Assembly: GCF_023973145.1 (NCBI RefSeq)
Contig: NZ_CP099546.1
Span: forward strand, 1,612,001-1,676,000
DNA: 64,000 bases
Reading direction: 5' to 3'
DNA from: Natronosalvus vescus
GTDB lineage: Archaea; Halobacteriota; Halobacteria; Halobacteriales; Natrialbaceae
Both the position numbers and the translations under genes were made by a program. Under the pieces are notes generated by a model. The model ran no database searches and was not told the DNA's origin. It was given only the letters and a program-made list of their open reading frames with translations. Below, in pieces: positions 1 to 8,742 of this stretch. Positions within the stretch are counted from its first letter, which is position 1. Each line of letters begins with the position of its first letter.

Positions 1-1
1 G

Positions 2-547
2 CTCCACATCCTCGAAGTGCAGCGCTTGATTCGCCACATTCCGAAGGTCGTCGTCTGCGTCGTCCCTGGGTGGGCCGTCGGCGGCGGCCACTCGCTGCAC
101 GTCGTCTGCGATCTCACACTCGCCAGCGAGGAGCACGCGAAGTTCCTCCAGACCGACCCCGACGTCGGCAGCTACGACGCGGGGTTCGGCTCGGCGTACC
201 TCGCCCGCCAGATCGGGCAGAAGAAGGCTCGCGAGGTGTTCTTCCTCGGGAAGACCTACTCCGCCGCGGAAGCCGAGGAGATGGGCATGGTCAACGAGGC
301 CGTTCCCCACGACGAACTCGAGGATCGAGCGCTCGAGTGGGGCGAACGGATCAACGCGAAGAGTCCGAACGCGATGCGGATGCTCAAGTACGCGTTCAAC
401 ATGGCCGACGACGGGTTCGTCGGCCAGCAGGTGTTCGCCGGCGAAGCGACTCGCCTCGGCTACATGACCGACGAGGCCAAGGAAGGTCGAGACGCGTTCA
501 ACGAGGGACGAGAACCGGACTTTTCGGACTACCCCTGGCACTACTGA
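2..547 (+). CDS. menB: 1,4-dihydroxy-2-naphthoyl-CoA synthase, 5'-truncated by window edge
   Basis: This is the C-terminal ~180 residues of a crotonase-fold enzyme that closes the naphthoquinone ring of O-succinylbenzoyl-CoA in menaquinone synthesis, the main quinone of haloarchaea. The reading frame is already open at base 2, so the start lies outside the window. Visible family signatures are the oxyanion-hole GGGHSLH segment, a QTDPDVGSYDAGFGS block matching the QTGPKVGSFDGG block of MenB rather than generic enoyl-CoA hydratases, GQKKAREVFFL, and the C-terminal EGRDAFNEGREPDFSDYPW tail typical of MenB. The MenB assignment over a general enoyl-CoA hydratase rests on those blocks. The next gene is convergent. 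Confidence 0.93.
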   Translation, partial: LHILEVQRLIRHIPKVVVCVVPGWAVGGGHSLHVVCDLTLASEEHAKFLQTDPDVGSYDAGFGSAYLARQIGQKKAREVFFLGKTYSAAEAEEMGMVNEAVPHDELEDRALEWGERINAKSPNAMRMLKYAFNMADDGFVGQQVFAGEATRLGYMTDEAKEGRDAFNEGREPDFSDYPWHY

Positions 548-587
548 CCGGGATCGAATTTGGGCACGAACGTACGGGTCGGATTTC

Positions 588-1676
588 TCACAGGTGGGCA
601 CTCCCGGTTGCAATACGTTTGGCACGCATCGACATGTAATCGATACGCAGTTCCCAGTCTGACTCCGTCCCGGACTCTCGCTGGTGGCGGTAGATATCCT
701 CCCATACGGCCGCGAGCATGAACGCCGAAAGCGTTCGGTAGAACCGCTCGTTCTCGAAGGAGAGATCAGTTTGCTCCTCGTAGCGGGAAACGAGTTCCCG
801 GCGGTCGGGACTGCCTGGCCTGTTAGTAAACGGAGCGAGACCGGGGGCAGTGTCCCCCGTTAGCTTCGTTCTCACGTCCTCGTTCGGATACCGTTCCTCG
901 ATGCCGTCGAGTGGCGGCGTCGGGTCGTCAGCATCCCGCCACCGAAGCAGGAGGTAGCCGAGTTCGGTCAGCGGATCGCCGAGGAACGCCGTCTCCCAAT
1001 CGAGGACGCCCGCAATGGCGGGTCGATTCGTGCCCGCGAAGAGGATGTTTCCAGGCCTGAAGTCGCCATGACAGAGGGTGGTCTCCGACTCCGTCGGGAC
1101 GTTTCGCCGGAGCCAATCCGCTACGTCCCAGATACCGGGCGGTTCGTGGCCAGTCGCCTGCGTCGCCTGGACCAGTCGCGCAGTGGCCTCGTCGACCTGA
1201 TCTTGCGGTGTTCGTCGCTCGCACACGTGGGTGAACGGCCCAGTGTCCACCGAGTGGAGGGCAGCCAGCGTATCGATCAGCAGCGTCCCGATACGCCGTC
1301 GTGCGTCCGGATTCCGGAACCGTTCGGGCAGGTCGGAGCCGAGCGGCACCACCTCGCCCCCGAGGTACGTCGTAAGCAGAAACGGATCGCCGATAACCGA
1401 ACGGTTCTCACAAATCAGTATCGGCTCAGGTGCGGACAGTGCCGTGTCCCGAAGCCGGTGTAACACGTCGTACTCCCGCTCGAGGCTGATGAACGACTCG
1501 GTGTCGCGAAACTTGTTCGGCCGTCGTAGAACGTAGGCGTCCTCCTCCATCGCCGTCGAGATGGCGAGGGAGAGGTTGAGGCCGTCGTGGAGCACTTCGA
1601 CGCCGACTACGTCCTCGTCCAGTTCTTCCGATAGATACGAGGAGAGTGCGGGCAGATCGACGGCTTCGTCGGTCAT
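588..1676 (-). CDS. Aminoglycoside phosphotransferase (APH)-family small-molecule kinase
   Basis: This 362-aa protein has a protein-kinase-like fold. The catalytic loop is LCHGDFRPGNILF, with HGD and the metal-binding Asn. It is followed by the DFG-equivalent VLDWETAFLGDPLTELGYLL. This arrangement matches the ACAD10-like phosphotransferase branch often found with acyl-CoA metabolism genes, rather than true antibiotic kinases. The ATG at 1676 follows an AT-rich stretch (around 1700-1712) suitable for a TATA box of a leaderless transcript. The gene converges with menB, leaving about 40 bases between the stops. The substrate cannot be read from the sequence; hydroxyacyl-CoA or another small alcohol is a family-based guess. 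Confidence 0.8.
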   Translation of the reverse strand: MTDEAVDLPALSSYLSEELDEDVVGVEVLHDGLNLSLAISTAMEEDAYVLRRPNKFRDTESFISLEREYDVLHRLRDTALSAPEPILICENRSVIGDPFLLTTYLGGEVVPLGSDLPERFRNPDARRRIGTLLIDTLAALHSVDTGPFTHVCERRTPQDQVDEATARLVQATQATGHEPPGIWDVADWLRRNVPTESETTLCHGDFRPGNILFAGTNRPAIAGVLDWETAFLGDPLTELGYLLLRWRDADDPTPPLDGIEERYPNEDVRTKLTGDTAPGLAPFTNRPGSPDRRELVSRYEEQTDLSFENERFYRTLSAFMLAAVWEDIYRHQRESGTESDWELRIDYMSMRAKRIATGSAHL

Positions 1677-1737
1677 ATTGTGCCCAACACAGAAGCGGCA
1701 TAAAAAAGATACTCACGACACAACAAAGACGATATCT

Positions 1738-2135
1738 GACGCCATCGACATTCTCGTGAACAACGCCGGAATATCTCACAGCGGATCGGTCGAAGAAGCG
1801 GATCTGGTTGCGTTGCGACGAACGATCCGCGTCAAACTGGAGGGGGTGGTGAACGTGACTCACGCCGCATTGCCGGCCATACTCGAATCCGGCTGCGGCG
1901 ACATCATCACCGTCTCCTCGTTGAGCGCTCGCTTCGAAAAGAGATGTCGGACGAACAGGTTCGGGTGACTATCGTAATGCCGGGGCCGGTTTCGACCGAA
2001 CTGAACGACTGGGAACACTGGGACGGCCGGGCGATGGACGCCGCCGATGTCGCAAAAACGGTCGTCTTTGCTCTCTCCCGACCTCCTCACGTCGAACTGA
2101 CCGATATTAGTGTCAACACGACGGACAAGCTTTAG
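1738..2135 (+). pseudogene. Degraded short-chain dehydrogenase/reductase (SDR)
   Basis: Two fragments of an SDR lie in different frames. Bases 1738 to about 1944 read DAIDILVNNAGISHSGSVEE and on through the DIITVSSLSARFEKR strand, which is the NNAG motif and the catalytic-Ser strand. From 1944 a second frame reads MSDEQVRVTIVMPGPVSTEL to a stop at 2135, the PG motif and C-terminus. Missing are the N-terminal Rossmann TGxxxGxG region and the helix carrying the catalytic YxxxK, which should lie exactly at the frame junction near 1940. The gene therefore lost its 5' end and had an internal deletion that also shifted the frame. It cannot encode an active enzyme. Confidence 0.85.
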
Positions 2136-2379
2136 GCAGGTAGGTACAGAAACTCGTCGAGTAGTGGTGGTTGCTGTGTGGCATCGTGCTGATTCTTCTT
2201 TCGATGCACTAGTTCAGTCCTCTCAGCCACAGCGGGGTGCAACGACACTGAAACGGGGTTAGTGGGAATTCGAGATACGTGAGGGCTCGAGAGTGCGTAG
2301 AAGCACCACGAGGACGATGAGTGCGCTCCTGTACCACACATCGGAGGAGTTTACAGGCTGTCGGTCGTATCACGACCAC

Positions 2380-3171
2380 ATGAAGAGGCTGTCGGCGGTT
2401 AGACGACGGAGTCGGACAGTGGTACGCGAACAGCGCACGCTGCTCAAGGAACGTGGGTTTCTTACGTATCTTCGCTCGCGGCCACGCGCCCTCCTCGGAT
2501 CGTTCGGCCAGCTCCTGTTGGCGATGGATTCGCGCCGAATGGAGCCAACGGAGGTGCACGAGAAGTGGGCCGGTCGGTCGGGCGTCTACTCCCCGGAATT
2601 CTACGCCGATATGGGGGCGACCGGCGGAACCAGTTCGATCCGTTCCGTACTCGACGCTCGCGTCGACCACGACGCCGAAATTCTCGAGCTTGGTTGCGGT
2701 GGGGGTCGCCATCTGGCTCACCTCCGCGAGCACGGCTATACGAACCTCTCGGGGATCGACATCAACGAGGATGCCGTCGACGTGATGGAGGAACGCTACC
2801 CTGAACTCGCCACCGACGGCACGTTCTATCTGGACGCACTGGAGAACGTATTACCGACGTTCGAGGACGACCAGTTCGACGTCGTCTTCTCCGTCGAAAC
2901 GCTCCAGCACATCCACCCCGAGAACGAGTGGGTGTTCGAGGAAATCGCCCGGATTACGGATGACCTCCTGTTGACGATGGAGAACGAACCCGACGACGAT
3001 CAGTTGATGACGACCAAACAGGTCGAGGACTTTCCGCTGTACTTCAGGCGATGGAGACCGATTTTCACCGATCTCGGCCTCACACACGTCACCTCGACCG
3101 AGAACCAAATCGACACCCTCCGGGTGTTTCATCAGTCCGAGGCGGAGGCTGCACCGCCGAAAACTGACTAA
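2380..3171 (+). CDS. Class I SAM-dependent methyltransferase
   Basis: This is a 263-aa protein when read from the ATG at 2380. In-frame ATGs at 2293 and 2317 would add a poorly conserved-looking N-terminus. A basic N-terminal region (RRRSRTVVREQR) precedes the Rossmann methyltransferase core: motif I ILELGCGGGRHLAHL, an acidic residue ending strand 2 (GIDINEDAVD), and motif IV-like FDVVFSVETLQHIHPENEW. The His-containing motif and the ELARI-like helix are typical of Methyltransf_11/25-type small-molecule or lipid methyltransferases. The substrate is unknown. It stands alone between the SDR remnant and the convergent transporter gene. Confidence 0.8.
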   Translation: MKRLSAVRRRSRTVVREQRTLLKERGFLTYLRSRPRALLGSFGQLLLAMDSRRMEPTEVHEKWAGRSGVYSPEFYADMGATGGTSSIRSVLDARVDHDAEILELGCGGGRHLAHLREHGYTNLSGIDINEDAVDVMEERYPELATDGTFYLDALENVLPTFEDDQFDVVFSVETLQHIHPENEWVFEEIARITDDLLLTMENEPDDDQLMTTKQVEDFPLYFRRWRPIFTDLGLTHVTSTENQIDTLRVFHQSEAEAAPPKTD

Positions 3172-3293
3172 CTGCACCCGTGACGCCTGGAGGGGTAAAA
3201 TCTCGAGCGGGTACGGGGCGGCTCATTTCAGGAGTAACGGGTTACTCACTCGAGTGTCATCGTCGGTGGCAACCGGACACGAACTACCGTGGA

Positions 3294-4283
3294 TCAAAAC
3301 AGGAGCGTGAGCACTGCGAGCGACAGGGTACTCATCACCACGAACGCGAGCAACACTGCGAGTGCGGGGGTGACCCCAGCTCGTCGCAGCTCTTGGAATT
3401 GGATTTCGGTACCGAGACCGACGAACGCGATGACGAACAGCCAATTGTAGGCGTTCTCGATCGAGGCCTGCTGGCTCGCCGAGAACACGCCAGCGCTCGC
3501 GACGAGAACGAGTGCGAGAAAGCCGAGGACGAACTTCGGGAATTCGTCCCAGAGGGTTCGGAGCGAGGGTCGTCCACCGGAACCCGACTCCGTTCGTGCG
3601 TAATAACTCGCGTAGGCGAGCACGACGACGCCGATCAACGCGTTTCTGGCCAGTTTGGTCATCGTCGCCCACTGGCCGGCGACCTCCGAATGGGCGAAGC
3701 CGACCGCGACGACCGGCCCGGTCGAGAACATACTGACGCCGGCCCAGATACCGAAGACGACGTCGGACAGGCCAAGGATGCTCCCGACGATCGGATAGAC
3801 GACGATAGTCACCGCGTCGAACAACAACACCGTCGCCGCCGCGTAGGCGATCTGTTCCTCTCGTGCGCGGATCGCCCCGGCCACCGCAACCACGGCCGAG
3901 ACGCCACAGATGCCGGCTCCGGCTGCCAGAAGCGATCCGAATCGTTCGGTCAGCCCGAACACGTTCCGAGCGAGTAATTCGACGATGGTGACGGTGAGGG
4001 CGGTGACGAGGACGACGACGAGCAAGACGAGTCCACCTACCTCGAGAATCGTTCCGAGCGTCAGGGACGCGCCCATGAGGACGATTCCAGCGCCGAGCCA
4101 GAGGCCGTGAGTCGCAATACCTGCCTGGAGCCGGTTCGGAACGCCAACGGTGTTCGCCAACACGAACCCGATCGCGATCGCCACGAGGAGGTGATTGATC
4201 CCGGTCGCGAGCCCGAGTGCTCGCGCGAGCATCGCGCCAATGGTGAGGGCGAGCAACCCCGGAAGGAAACGACTGGCAGCCAT
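3294..4283 (-). CDS. YeiH-family putative sulfate exporter
   Basis: This 329-aa polytopic membrane protein of the YeiH/UPF0324 family is annotated in many genomes as a putative sulfate exporter. About ten hydrophobic segments are visible. Family-type blocks include GLWLGAGIVLMGASLTL, LLAAGAGICGVSAVVAVAGA, and FGIWAGVSMFSTGPVVAVGFA. The frame is open far upstream, but the ATG at 4283 gives the normal family length. It begins 7 bases after the stop of a 46-codon gene on the same strand, suggesting co-transcription. Transport direction and substrate (sulfate, sulfonate or taurine-derived anion) are inferred from the family name only. Confidence 0.85.
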   Translation of the reverse strand: MAASRFLPGLLALTIGAMLARALGLATGINHLLVAIAIGFVLANTVGVPNRLQAGIATHGLWLGAGIVLMGASLTLGTILEVGGLVLLVVVLVTALTVTIVELLARNVFGLTERFGSLLAAGAGICGVSAVVAVAGAIRAREEQIAYAAATVLLFDAVTIVVYPIVGSILGLSDVVFGIWAGVSMFSTGPVVAVGFAHSEVAGQWATMTKLARNALIGVVVLAYASYYARTESGSGGRPSLRTLWDEFPKFVLGFLALVLVASAGVFSASQQASIENAYNWLFVIAFVGLGTEIQFQELRRAGVTPALAVLLAFVVMSTLSLAVLTLLF

Positions 4284-4290
4284 GTGGGTG

Positions 4291-4431
4291 CTACCAGGGA
4301 ACCTGTATCTCGAGGAGGATAGTCGCGGCAACGACCGACGTGGCGACGGCGACGCTCTGCCAGTCTTGTTCGAGTCGCTGCCAGTACGAGAGGAACCTTC
4401 CCTTCGGCCACCCCGATCGGTCGCTCGACAT
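4291..4431 (-). CDS. 46-aa putative single-pass membrane protein preceding YeiH
   Basis: This short frame runs from the ATG at 4431 to a stop 8 bases before the YeiH start. It encodes a charged N-terminus (GWPKGRFLSYWQRLEQDW) followed by a hydrophobic segment of about 20 residues (SVAVATSVVAATILLEIQV). The composition is that of a small membrane-anchored protein, and the tight spacing to YeiH suggests an operon partner such as an accessory subunit. I do not recognise a family. Evidence for translation is limited to topology, start codon and spacing, so this is a moderate-confidence call. Confidence 0.55.
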   Translation of the reverse strand: MSSDRSGWPKGRFLSYWQRLEQDWQSVAVATSVVAATILLEIQVPW

Positions 4432-4781
4432 TCGTTCGGTGGGTTCAGAGCAGCGTATATACGCCTGTCGATAGCGTCCGAGATAGCGGAATTTGTTGCC
4501 GGTAGCTGGGAGTTGAGGGGTGATTCGGGGCACATCAAACGATGGTGGAACGGGGTGTCACTCGAGGGTGGGTGCAGACGGCACATCACCTGGACTCGTA
4601 TGGACGGTATCACTTTGAACTCGTGAGGACTGTGGCTCTCGGAGGTCGAAATCCAAATTGACTGAGGACGTTCGCGGCTCGCATCGGATGGACGTTCGTG
4701 GCAGCTATCAGAAGAGTCCTCAACGCGTCGACGGCGTCGACAGGCCAATTACCGTCGAAAACGAGGCCACTCGAGACCGCG
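4432..4781. other. Intergenic region, nothing recognised
   Basis: This 350-base stretch lies upstream of the YeiH operon and downstream of the PEP synthase gene, both on the minus strand. I see no frame with haloarchaeal-like acidic coding character and no convincing RNA structure. It presumably carries the promoter of the small membrane protein/YeiH unit and the 3' end of the ppsA transcript. Confidence 0.5.
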
Positions 4782-7130
4782 TTAGCGGATCGACTCCAGC
4801 AACAGCTTCTGTTCCATCCGCTTTACCTCGTGCTGGACGTCGCGGACGGCGTCGATGTTCGCCGAAATTGAGCTCACCCCTTTGTTGACGAGGAACTGCA
4901 CCATCTCCGGTTTCGAGCCCGCCTGGCCACAGATACTCGTGTCGACGTCGTGCTCGCGGCAGGTTTCGATCACGTCGCCGATTAACTGCAACACTGCCGG
5001 GTGGAGTTCGTCGAATCGGTCGGCGACGTTCCCGTTGTTGCGGTCGACGGCGAGGGTGTACTGCGTGAGATCGTTCGTCCCGAAGGAGGCGAAGTCGATA
5101 CCGGCTTCGGCCATCCCTTCGACCGACAGCGCCGAGGCGGGAGTTTCGATCATCACGCCCCACTTGCGTTTGTCGGGGTTGATCCCGGCCTCCTTCATGA
5201 GTTCCTTGGCCCGGTAGACGTCCTCGGCGTCGTTGACCAATGGGAACATGATCTCGACGTTGTCGTAGCCCATGTCGTACAGCCGGCGGAACGCCTCGAG
5301 TTCGTAGGCGAAGACCTCGGGTCGGTCGAGGCTCCGGCGGATGCCCCGGTAGCCGAGCATCGGATTGTGCTCGACGGGTTCGCCCTCACCGCCCTCGAGT
5401 TCGCGGAACTCGTCGGTCGGCGCGTCGAGCGTTCGCACGCGCACTGGTCGTGGATAGAACTCGTCGGCGACAGCCCGGATGCCTTCGATCAGTTCGCCGA
5501 CGTAGGCGTTCTCGCTGTTGTCCTCGATGTAGCGAGCCGGGGTCTTTCCGAGCGAGAGGATCATGTGCTCAATCCGAAGAAGGCCGACGCCGTCGGCACC
5601 GGTGGCTGCCGCCCGGTTGGCCGCTTCGGGAATCGAGACGTTTACTTTGACCTCAGTTGCCGTCATCGGTTTGACGGGCGACTGCGGGCGCACCTCGTCC
5701 AGCGGTTCGCGTTCGTCTTCACTGTCGGTGCTCCCCTCGAGAATCGTCCCTTTGTCGCCGTCGAGCGTGACGAGTTGGCCGTCCTCCAGGACGGAGGTCG
5801 CGTTCTGGGTACCGACGACGGCGGGCACGCCGAGTTCGCGGGAGACGATGGCGGCGTGGCTGGTCATGCCACCTTCGTCGGTGACGATGCCGGCGGCGCG
5901 TTTCATCGCCGGAACCATATCGGGCGTGGTCATCTCGGTGACGATGATGTCGCCGGTGGCCACCTTGTCGAGTTCGTCGAGCTTGCGGATGATCCGGACG
6001 GCACCGCTGGCCGACCCGGGACTCGAGCCGAGTCCGTCGACGAGTACCTCGCCTGTCCCGCTCGTCTGGGCACCATTCGAGGCGTCGTCACGAGTCTTGA
6101 CGCCGCTTCCATCGGTTGCGCTTGCCCCGGTCTCGGTTTCGGTATCGGCACCCTCGAGGTCGAACCCGCCCTCGATCGTCGTGATCGGGCGGGACTGGAG
6201 CATATAGATGTCGTCCCCAACCATCGCCCATTCGACGTCCTGTGGGCTGTCGTAGTGGTCTTCGACCTGTTCGCCGAGGTCGACCAGACTGGCGACGGCG
6301 TCCGCCGACAGCACTCGTTCGTTTCGCCGCTCGTCAGGTACCGGCCGTTCGACAGTGTCACCGGTCTCCTCGTCTCTGACGTGCATCACCTTCTTGTCGG
6401 CGACGGTGGCGTCGATCGAGCCGTCCTCGCGAGTGACCACGTAGTTGTCCGGGGAGACCGCTCCGGAGACGACGGCCTCGCCGAGACCCCAGGCGGCCTC
6501 GATGATCATCGTCGGCTCGCCCGTCGAGGGGTGGCTCGTGAACATGACGCCCGAGCGTTCGGCGTCGACCATCTGCTGGACGACGACGGCGATGTTGACG
6601 ACGGAGTGGTCGAATCCCTGCTCCTGCCGGTAGTAGATGGCCCGCTGGGTGAACAGCGAGGCCCAACATTGACGAACCCGGTCGAGCAAGTCGTCCTCCG
6701 TGATGTTCAGGAACGTCTCCTGTTGCCCCGCAAAGGAGGCGTCCGGGAGGTCTTCGGCCGTCGCGGAGGATCGAACGGCGACGAACGCCTCCTCGTCACC
6801 GCCGACTTCCCGATAGGCCTGGAGGATCTCCTCGCGGAGGTCGTCGGGGAACGGCGTTTCGAGGATTTGCGCCTGGGCCTGGTCGGCCGCTGACGCGAGA
6901 GCTTTCGAGTCCTCGACGTCGACGTCGACGACCTCGAACAGCTCCTCGTCGATGCCGGCGTCCTCGATGAAAGTTCGATAGGTGCCGGCGGTCACCACGA
7001 ACCCTGGTGGAACGGGCAGCCCTGCACCCGTCAGTTCCCCCAGGGAGGCTCCTTTACCGCCGACGGTCTCGAGGTCGTCGGCGCTGATCTCGTCCAGCCA
7101 GAGTACTGCCATCTGTGTGTGCGTGGACAC
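4782..7130 (-). CDS. ppsA: Phosphoenolpyruvate synthase (pyruvate, water dikinase)
   Basis: This 782-aa enzyme makes PEP from pyruvate, ATP and water, the entry step of gluconeogenesis. The order is normal: an N-terminal ATP-grasp domain (VGGKGASLGELTGAGLPVPP, AVRSSATAEDLPDASFAGQQ), a swivelling phosphohistidine domain with GGMTSHAAIVSRELG and catalytic His about residue 425, and a C-terminal TIM barrel with FGTNDLTQYTLAVDRN and the catalytic Cys in TSICGQAGS, about residue 734. An acidic, Thr/Ser/Gly-rich linker of about 35 residues (around 320-360) separates the ATP-grasp and His domains and looks species-specific. The start is the ATG at 7130, with a TTAA-containing AT-rich patch about 30 bases upstream. 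Confidence 0.96.
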   Translation of the reverse strand: MSTHTQMAVLWLDEISADDLETVGGKGASLGELTGAGLPVPPGFVVTAGTYRTFIEDAGIDEELFEVVDVDVEDSKALASAADQAQAQILETPFPDDLREEILQAYREVGGDEEAFVAVRSSATAEDLPDASFAGQQETFLNITEDDLLDRVRQCWASLFTQRAIYYRQEQGFDHSVVNIAVVVQQMVDAERSGVMFTSHPSTGEPTMIIEAAWGLGEAVVSGAVSPDNYVVTREDGSIDATVADKKVMHVRDEETGDTVERPVPDERRNERVLSADAVASLVDLGEQVEDHYDSPQDVEWAMVGDDIYMLQSRPITTIEGGFDLEGADTETETGASATDGSGVKTRDDASNGAQTSGTGEVLVDGLGSSPGSASGAVRIIRKLDELDKVATGDIIVTEMTTPDMVPAMKRAAGIVTDEGGMTSHAAIVSRELGVPAVVGTQNATSVLEDGQLVTLDGDKGTILEGSTDSEDEREPLDEVRPQSPVKPMTATEVKVNVSIPEAANRAAATGADGVGLLRIEHMILSLGKTPARYIEDNSENAYVGELIEGIRAVADEFYPRPVRVRTLDAPTDEFRELEGGEGEPVEHNPMLGYRGIRRSLDRPEVFAYELEAFRRLYDMGYDNVEIMFPLVNDAEDVYRAKELMKEAGINPDKRKWGVMIETPASALSVEGMAEAGIDFASFGTNDLTQYTLAVDRNNGNVADRFDELHPAVLQLIGDVIETCREHDVDTSICGQAGSKPEMVQFLVNKGVSSISANIDAVRDVQHEVKRMEQKLLLESIR

Positions 7131-7397
7131 CGTTTCCGATTAAGAAGGTTGCGAACAATACTGACAATTTCCAACTCGAATGTGAATAACTTTCTCGACT
7201 GTGGGATGGTGTTGGCGCACGTTCGATGCCGGCTGACAGATCCGCACAGACCGTCTAATCGACCCTCGGGTCACCGCCCGTGGTATCGACACGACTCGAT
7301 TCAATCTCGAGTTGAACGGCCGTAATACGACTTTACCGGCCGGTCAGAGGCTGTTAACGACTGTATACTAAGGGTGTGGGTCGGTGTCCGTGAAGGC

Positions 7398-7526
7398 ATG
7401 GAATGCGATAACTGCACAGTCGACAATTCCGTCGCGTATACGCTCACGACCTACGTGGAAGAAGGGAGAGCCGATACGGTCGATCTCCACTTCTGTTCCT
7501 CGCAGTGTCTTCGCGCTTGGACGTGA
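7398..7526 (+). CDS. 42-aa cysteine-pair (zinc-finger-like) protein
   Basis: This short frame begins with ATG at 7398 and encodes a protein starting MECDNC and ending HFCSSQCLRAWT. It carries one CxxC and one CxxxC spaced by about 26 residues, with an acidic middle (YVEEGRADTVDL), as expected for a minimal zinc-binding fold. Haloarchaea are known to encode many proteins below 80 residues with two cysteine pairs, and several affect growth or biofilm behaviour, but I cannot assign a specific one here. It is divergent from ppsA and convergent with the PP-loop synthetase gene. Confidence 0.7.
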   Translation: MECDNCTVDNSVAYTLTTYVEEGRADTVDLHFCSSQCLRAWT

Positions 7527-7581
7527 GGTTCGCGTCGACGTCGCGTGGCGAGTATCGTGGTCGACTCACGACGCTCACCAC

Positions 7582-8742
7582 TCACTCGAGCAGCGACTCG
7601 ACGTATCTGGTGACGTGATCGTCCATCCGACGTTTGTAGCCGGCCTGACGCGCCAATCGGTCGAGTTCGCGGGCGACGAGACTCCCGTACTGGACGGCCT
7701 TTTTCTCTCGCATGGCGACCGAGTCGGGGAGATACTGACTCGCCACGATCCGAAGCGCTCGTTTCCGTCGGTGTTCGTCGGCAAGCAGTGCCTCGGGTAA
7801 CTGGAGGGCCGCCTCGACGACCTCGTCGTGGAGGAAGGGAGCGACAGACTCGATGCCGCTCGCCTCGATCGCCAGGATGTCGCGAGGCAACTGCGTCGGA
7901 AGGGTCTGAATCTGTTCGAGAACCGCACCGCGGACGGTGTCGGCCTCGACGCGGTGGTCGAGGTGAACCACCTTCTCATAGCCGCCGAACAGTTCGTCGG
8001 CCCCCTGACCGACGGCCATCGCGTCGAACCCGTCGGCCGCGATGCGTTCGGCGACCAGATACAGCGGGAGGGCGATCTGGACGTCCATCGCGTTCGTCCG
8101 ACCGATCGCTCGCGCAACCGTCGGCGTCGCTTCCTCGAGATCGGACGGCTCGAGGTCGACGACGGTCAGATCACGCCCCATCGCCTCGGCGGCGGTTCGA
8201 GCCGCGTCGACGTCGTGGCTACCAGGGAAGCCGACGACGTACAGCGGCGCATCGAGAAGGTCGGCGACGAGCGCGGAATCGACCCCTCCCGAGAACGCCA
8301 CGGCGATGTCGGCATCCTCGTTGGTCACGGCGTCGGCAGCGGCCGTAATCGCCTCGTCGACTCGCTCGATAGCGTCGTCGGGATCGGTTCGAAGGGTCTC
8401 GACACCAACTTCCCCATCATCACTGTCTTCCGCGTGTGCAGGAAGCGTCCAAACGGTCTCCGGGGGAGCACCGCTCCGCTGTCTGGAACCGGCGGGGAAA
8501 AGAACGGGCTTTTCGAGGGCGCTCGGAGTGTAGGCGGTTCCAGCCGGCTCGAGCGGCGTCGTTCCCTCGAGCATCGCTCGCTCGACGAACAGTGGCACCC
8601 GCCCCAGGACGTCACGAACGAGCGCGTCCTCGAGCCAGCCGGCGTACCCGAATGTTCCAGGCAACGGATTGCGGGTCTCGAGGGTAGCGTGAACGATCTC
8701 CGGTGAGGCTCCCCGAAGACCGCCATCGGTCACGTCCGTCAT
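7582..8742 (-). CDS. Asparagine-synthase-like PP-loop ATPase without glutaminase domain
   Basis: This 386-aa protein has the C-terminal AMP-forming domain of asparagine synthetase B. The PP-loop is SGGVDSALVADLL, followed by VDLEPSDLEEATP and AVGQGADELFGGYEKV. The N-terminal ~120 residues do not contain the Cys-2 or strand order of a class II glutaminase domain, so glutamine-dependent asparagine synthesis is unlikely as such. The ATG at 8742 overlaps the stop of the upstream PHP gene by ATGA, so the two are translationally coupled. Possible roles include amidation or adenylation of an unidentified carboxylate using free ammonia, but the sequence does not define the substrate. Confidence 0.8.
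   Translation of the reverse strand: MTDVTDGGLRGASPEIVHATLETRNPLPGTFGYAGWLEDALVRDVLGRVPLFVERAMLEGTTPLEPAGTAYTPSALEKPVLFPAGSRQRSGAPPETVWTLPAHAEDSDDGEVGVETLRTDPDDAIERVDEAITAAADAVTNEDADIAVAFSGGVDSALVADLLDAPLYVVGFPGSHDVDAARTAAEAMGRDLTVVDLEPSDLEEATPTVARAIGRTNAMDVQIALPLYLVAERIAADGFDAMAVGQGADELFGGYEKVVHLDHRVEADTVRGAVLEQIQTLPTQLPRDILAIEASGIESVAPFLHDEVVEAALQLPEALLADEHRRKRALRIVASQYLPDSVAMREKKAVQYGSLVARELDRLARQAGYKRRMDDHVTRYVESLLE

Noticed and set aside
1738-2135. Programmed frameshift in an active SDR
   Set aside because: A frameshift alone cannot restore the missing YxxxK helix and N-terminal nucleotide-binding motif; deletion fits better.
3294-4748. 484-aa version of the YeiH protein with a long N-terminal extension
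   Set aside because: The extra 155 residues are Arg/Ser-rich, overlap the small membrane protein gene in another frame and are not found in the family.
5001-6893. 630-codon open frame antisense to PEP synthase
   Set aside because: A mirror of the third-position G/C bias in ppsA; no recognisable protein.
7582-8742. Ordinary asparagine synthetase B
   Set aside because: No N-terminal Cys nucleophile and no glutaminase domain are visible in the first ~120 residues.
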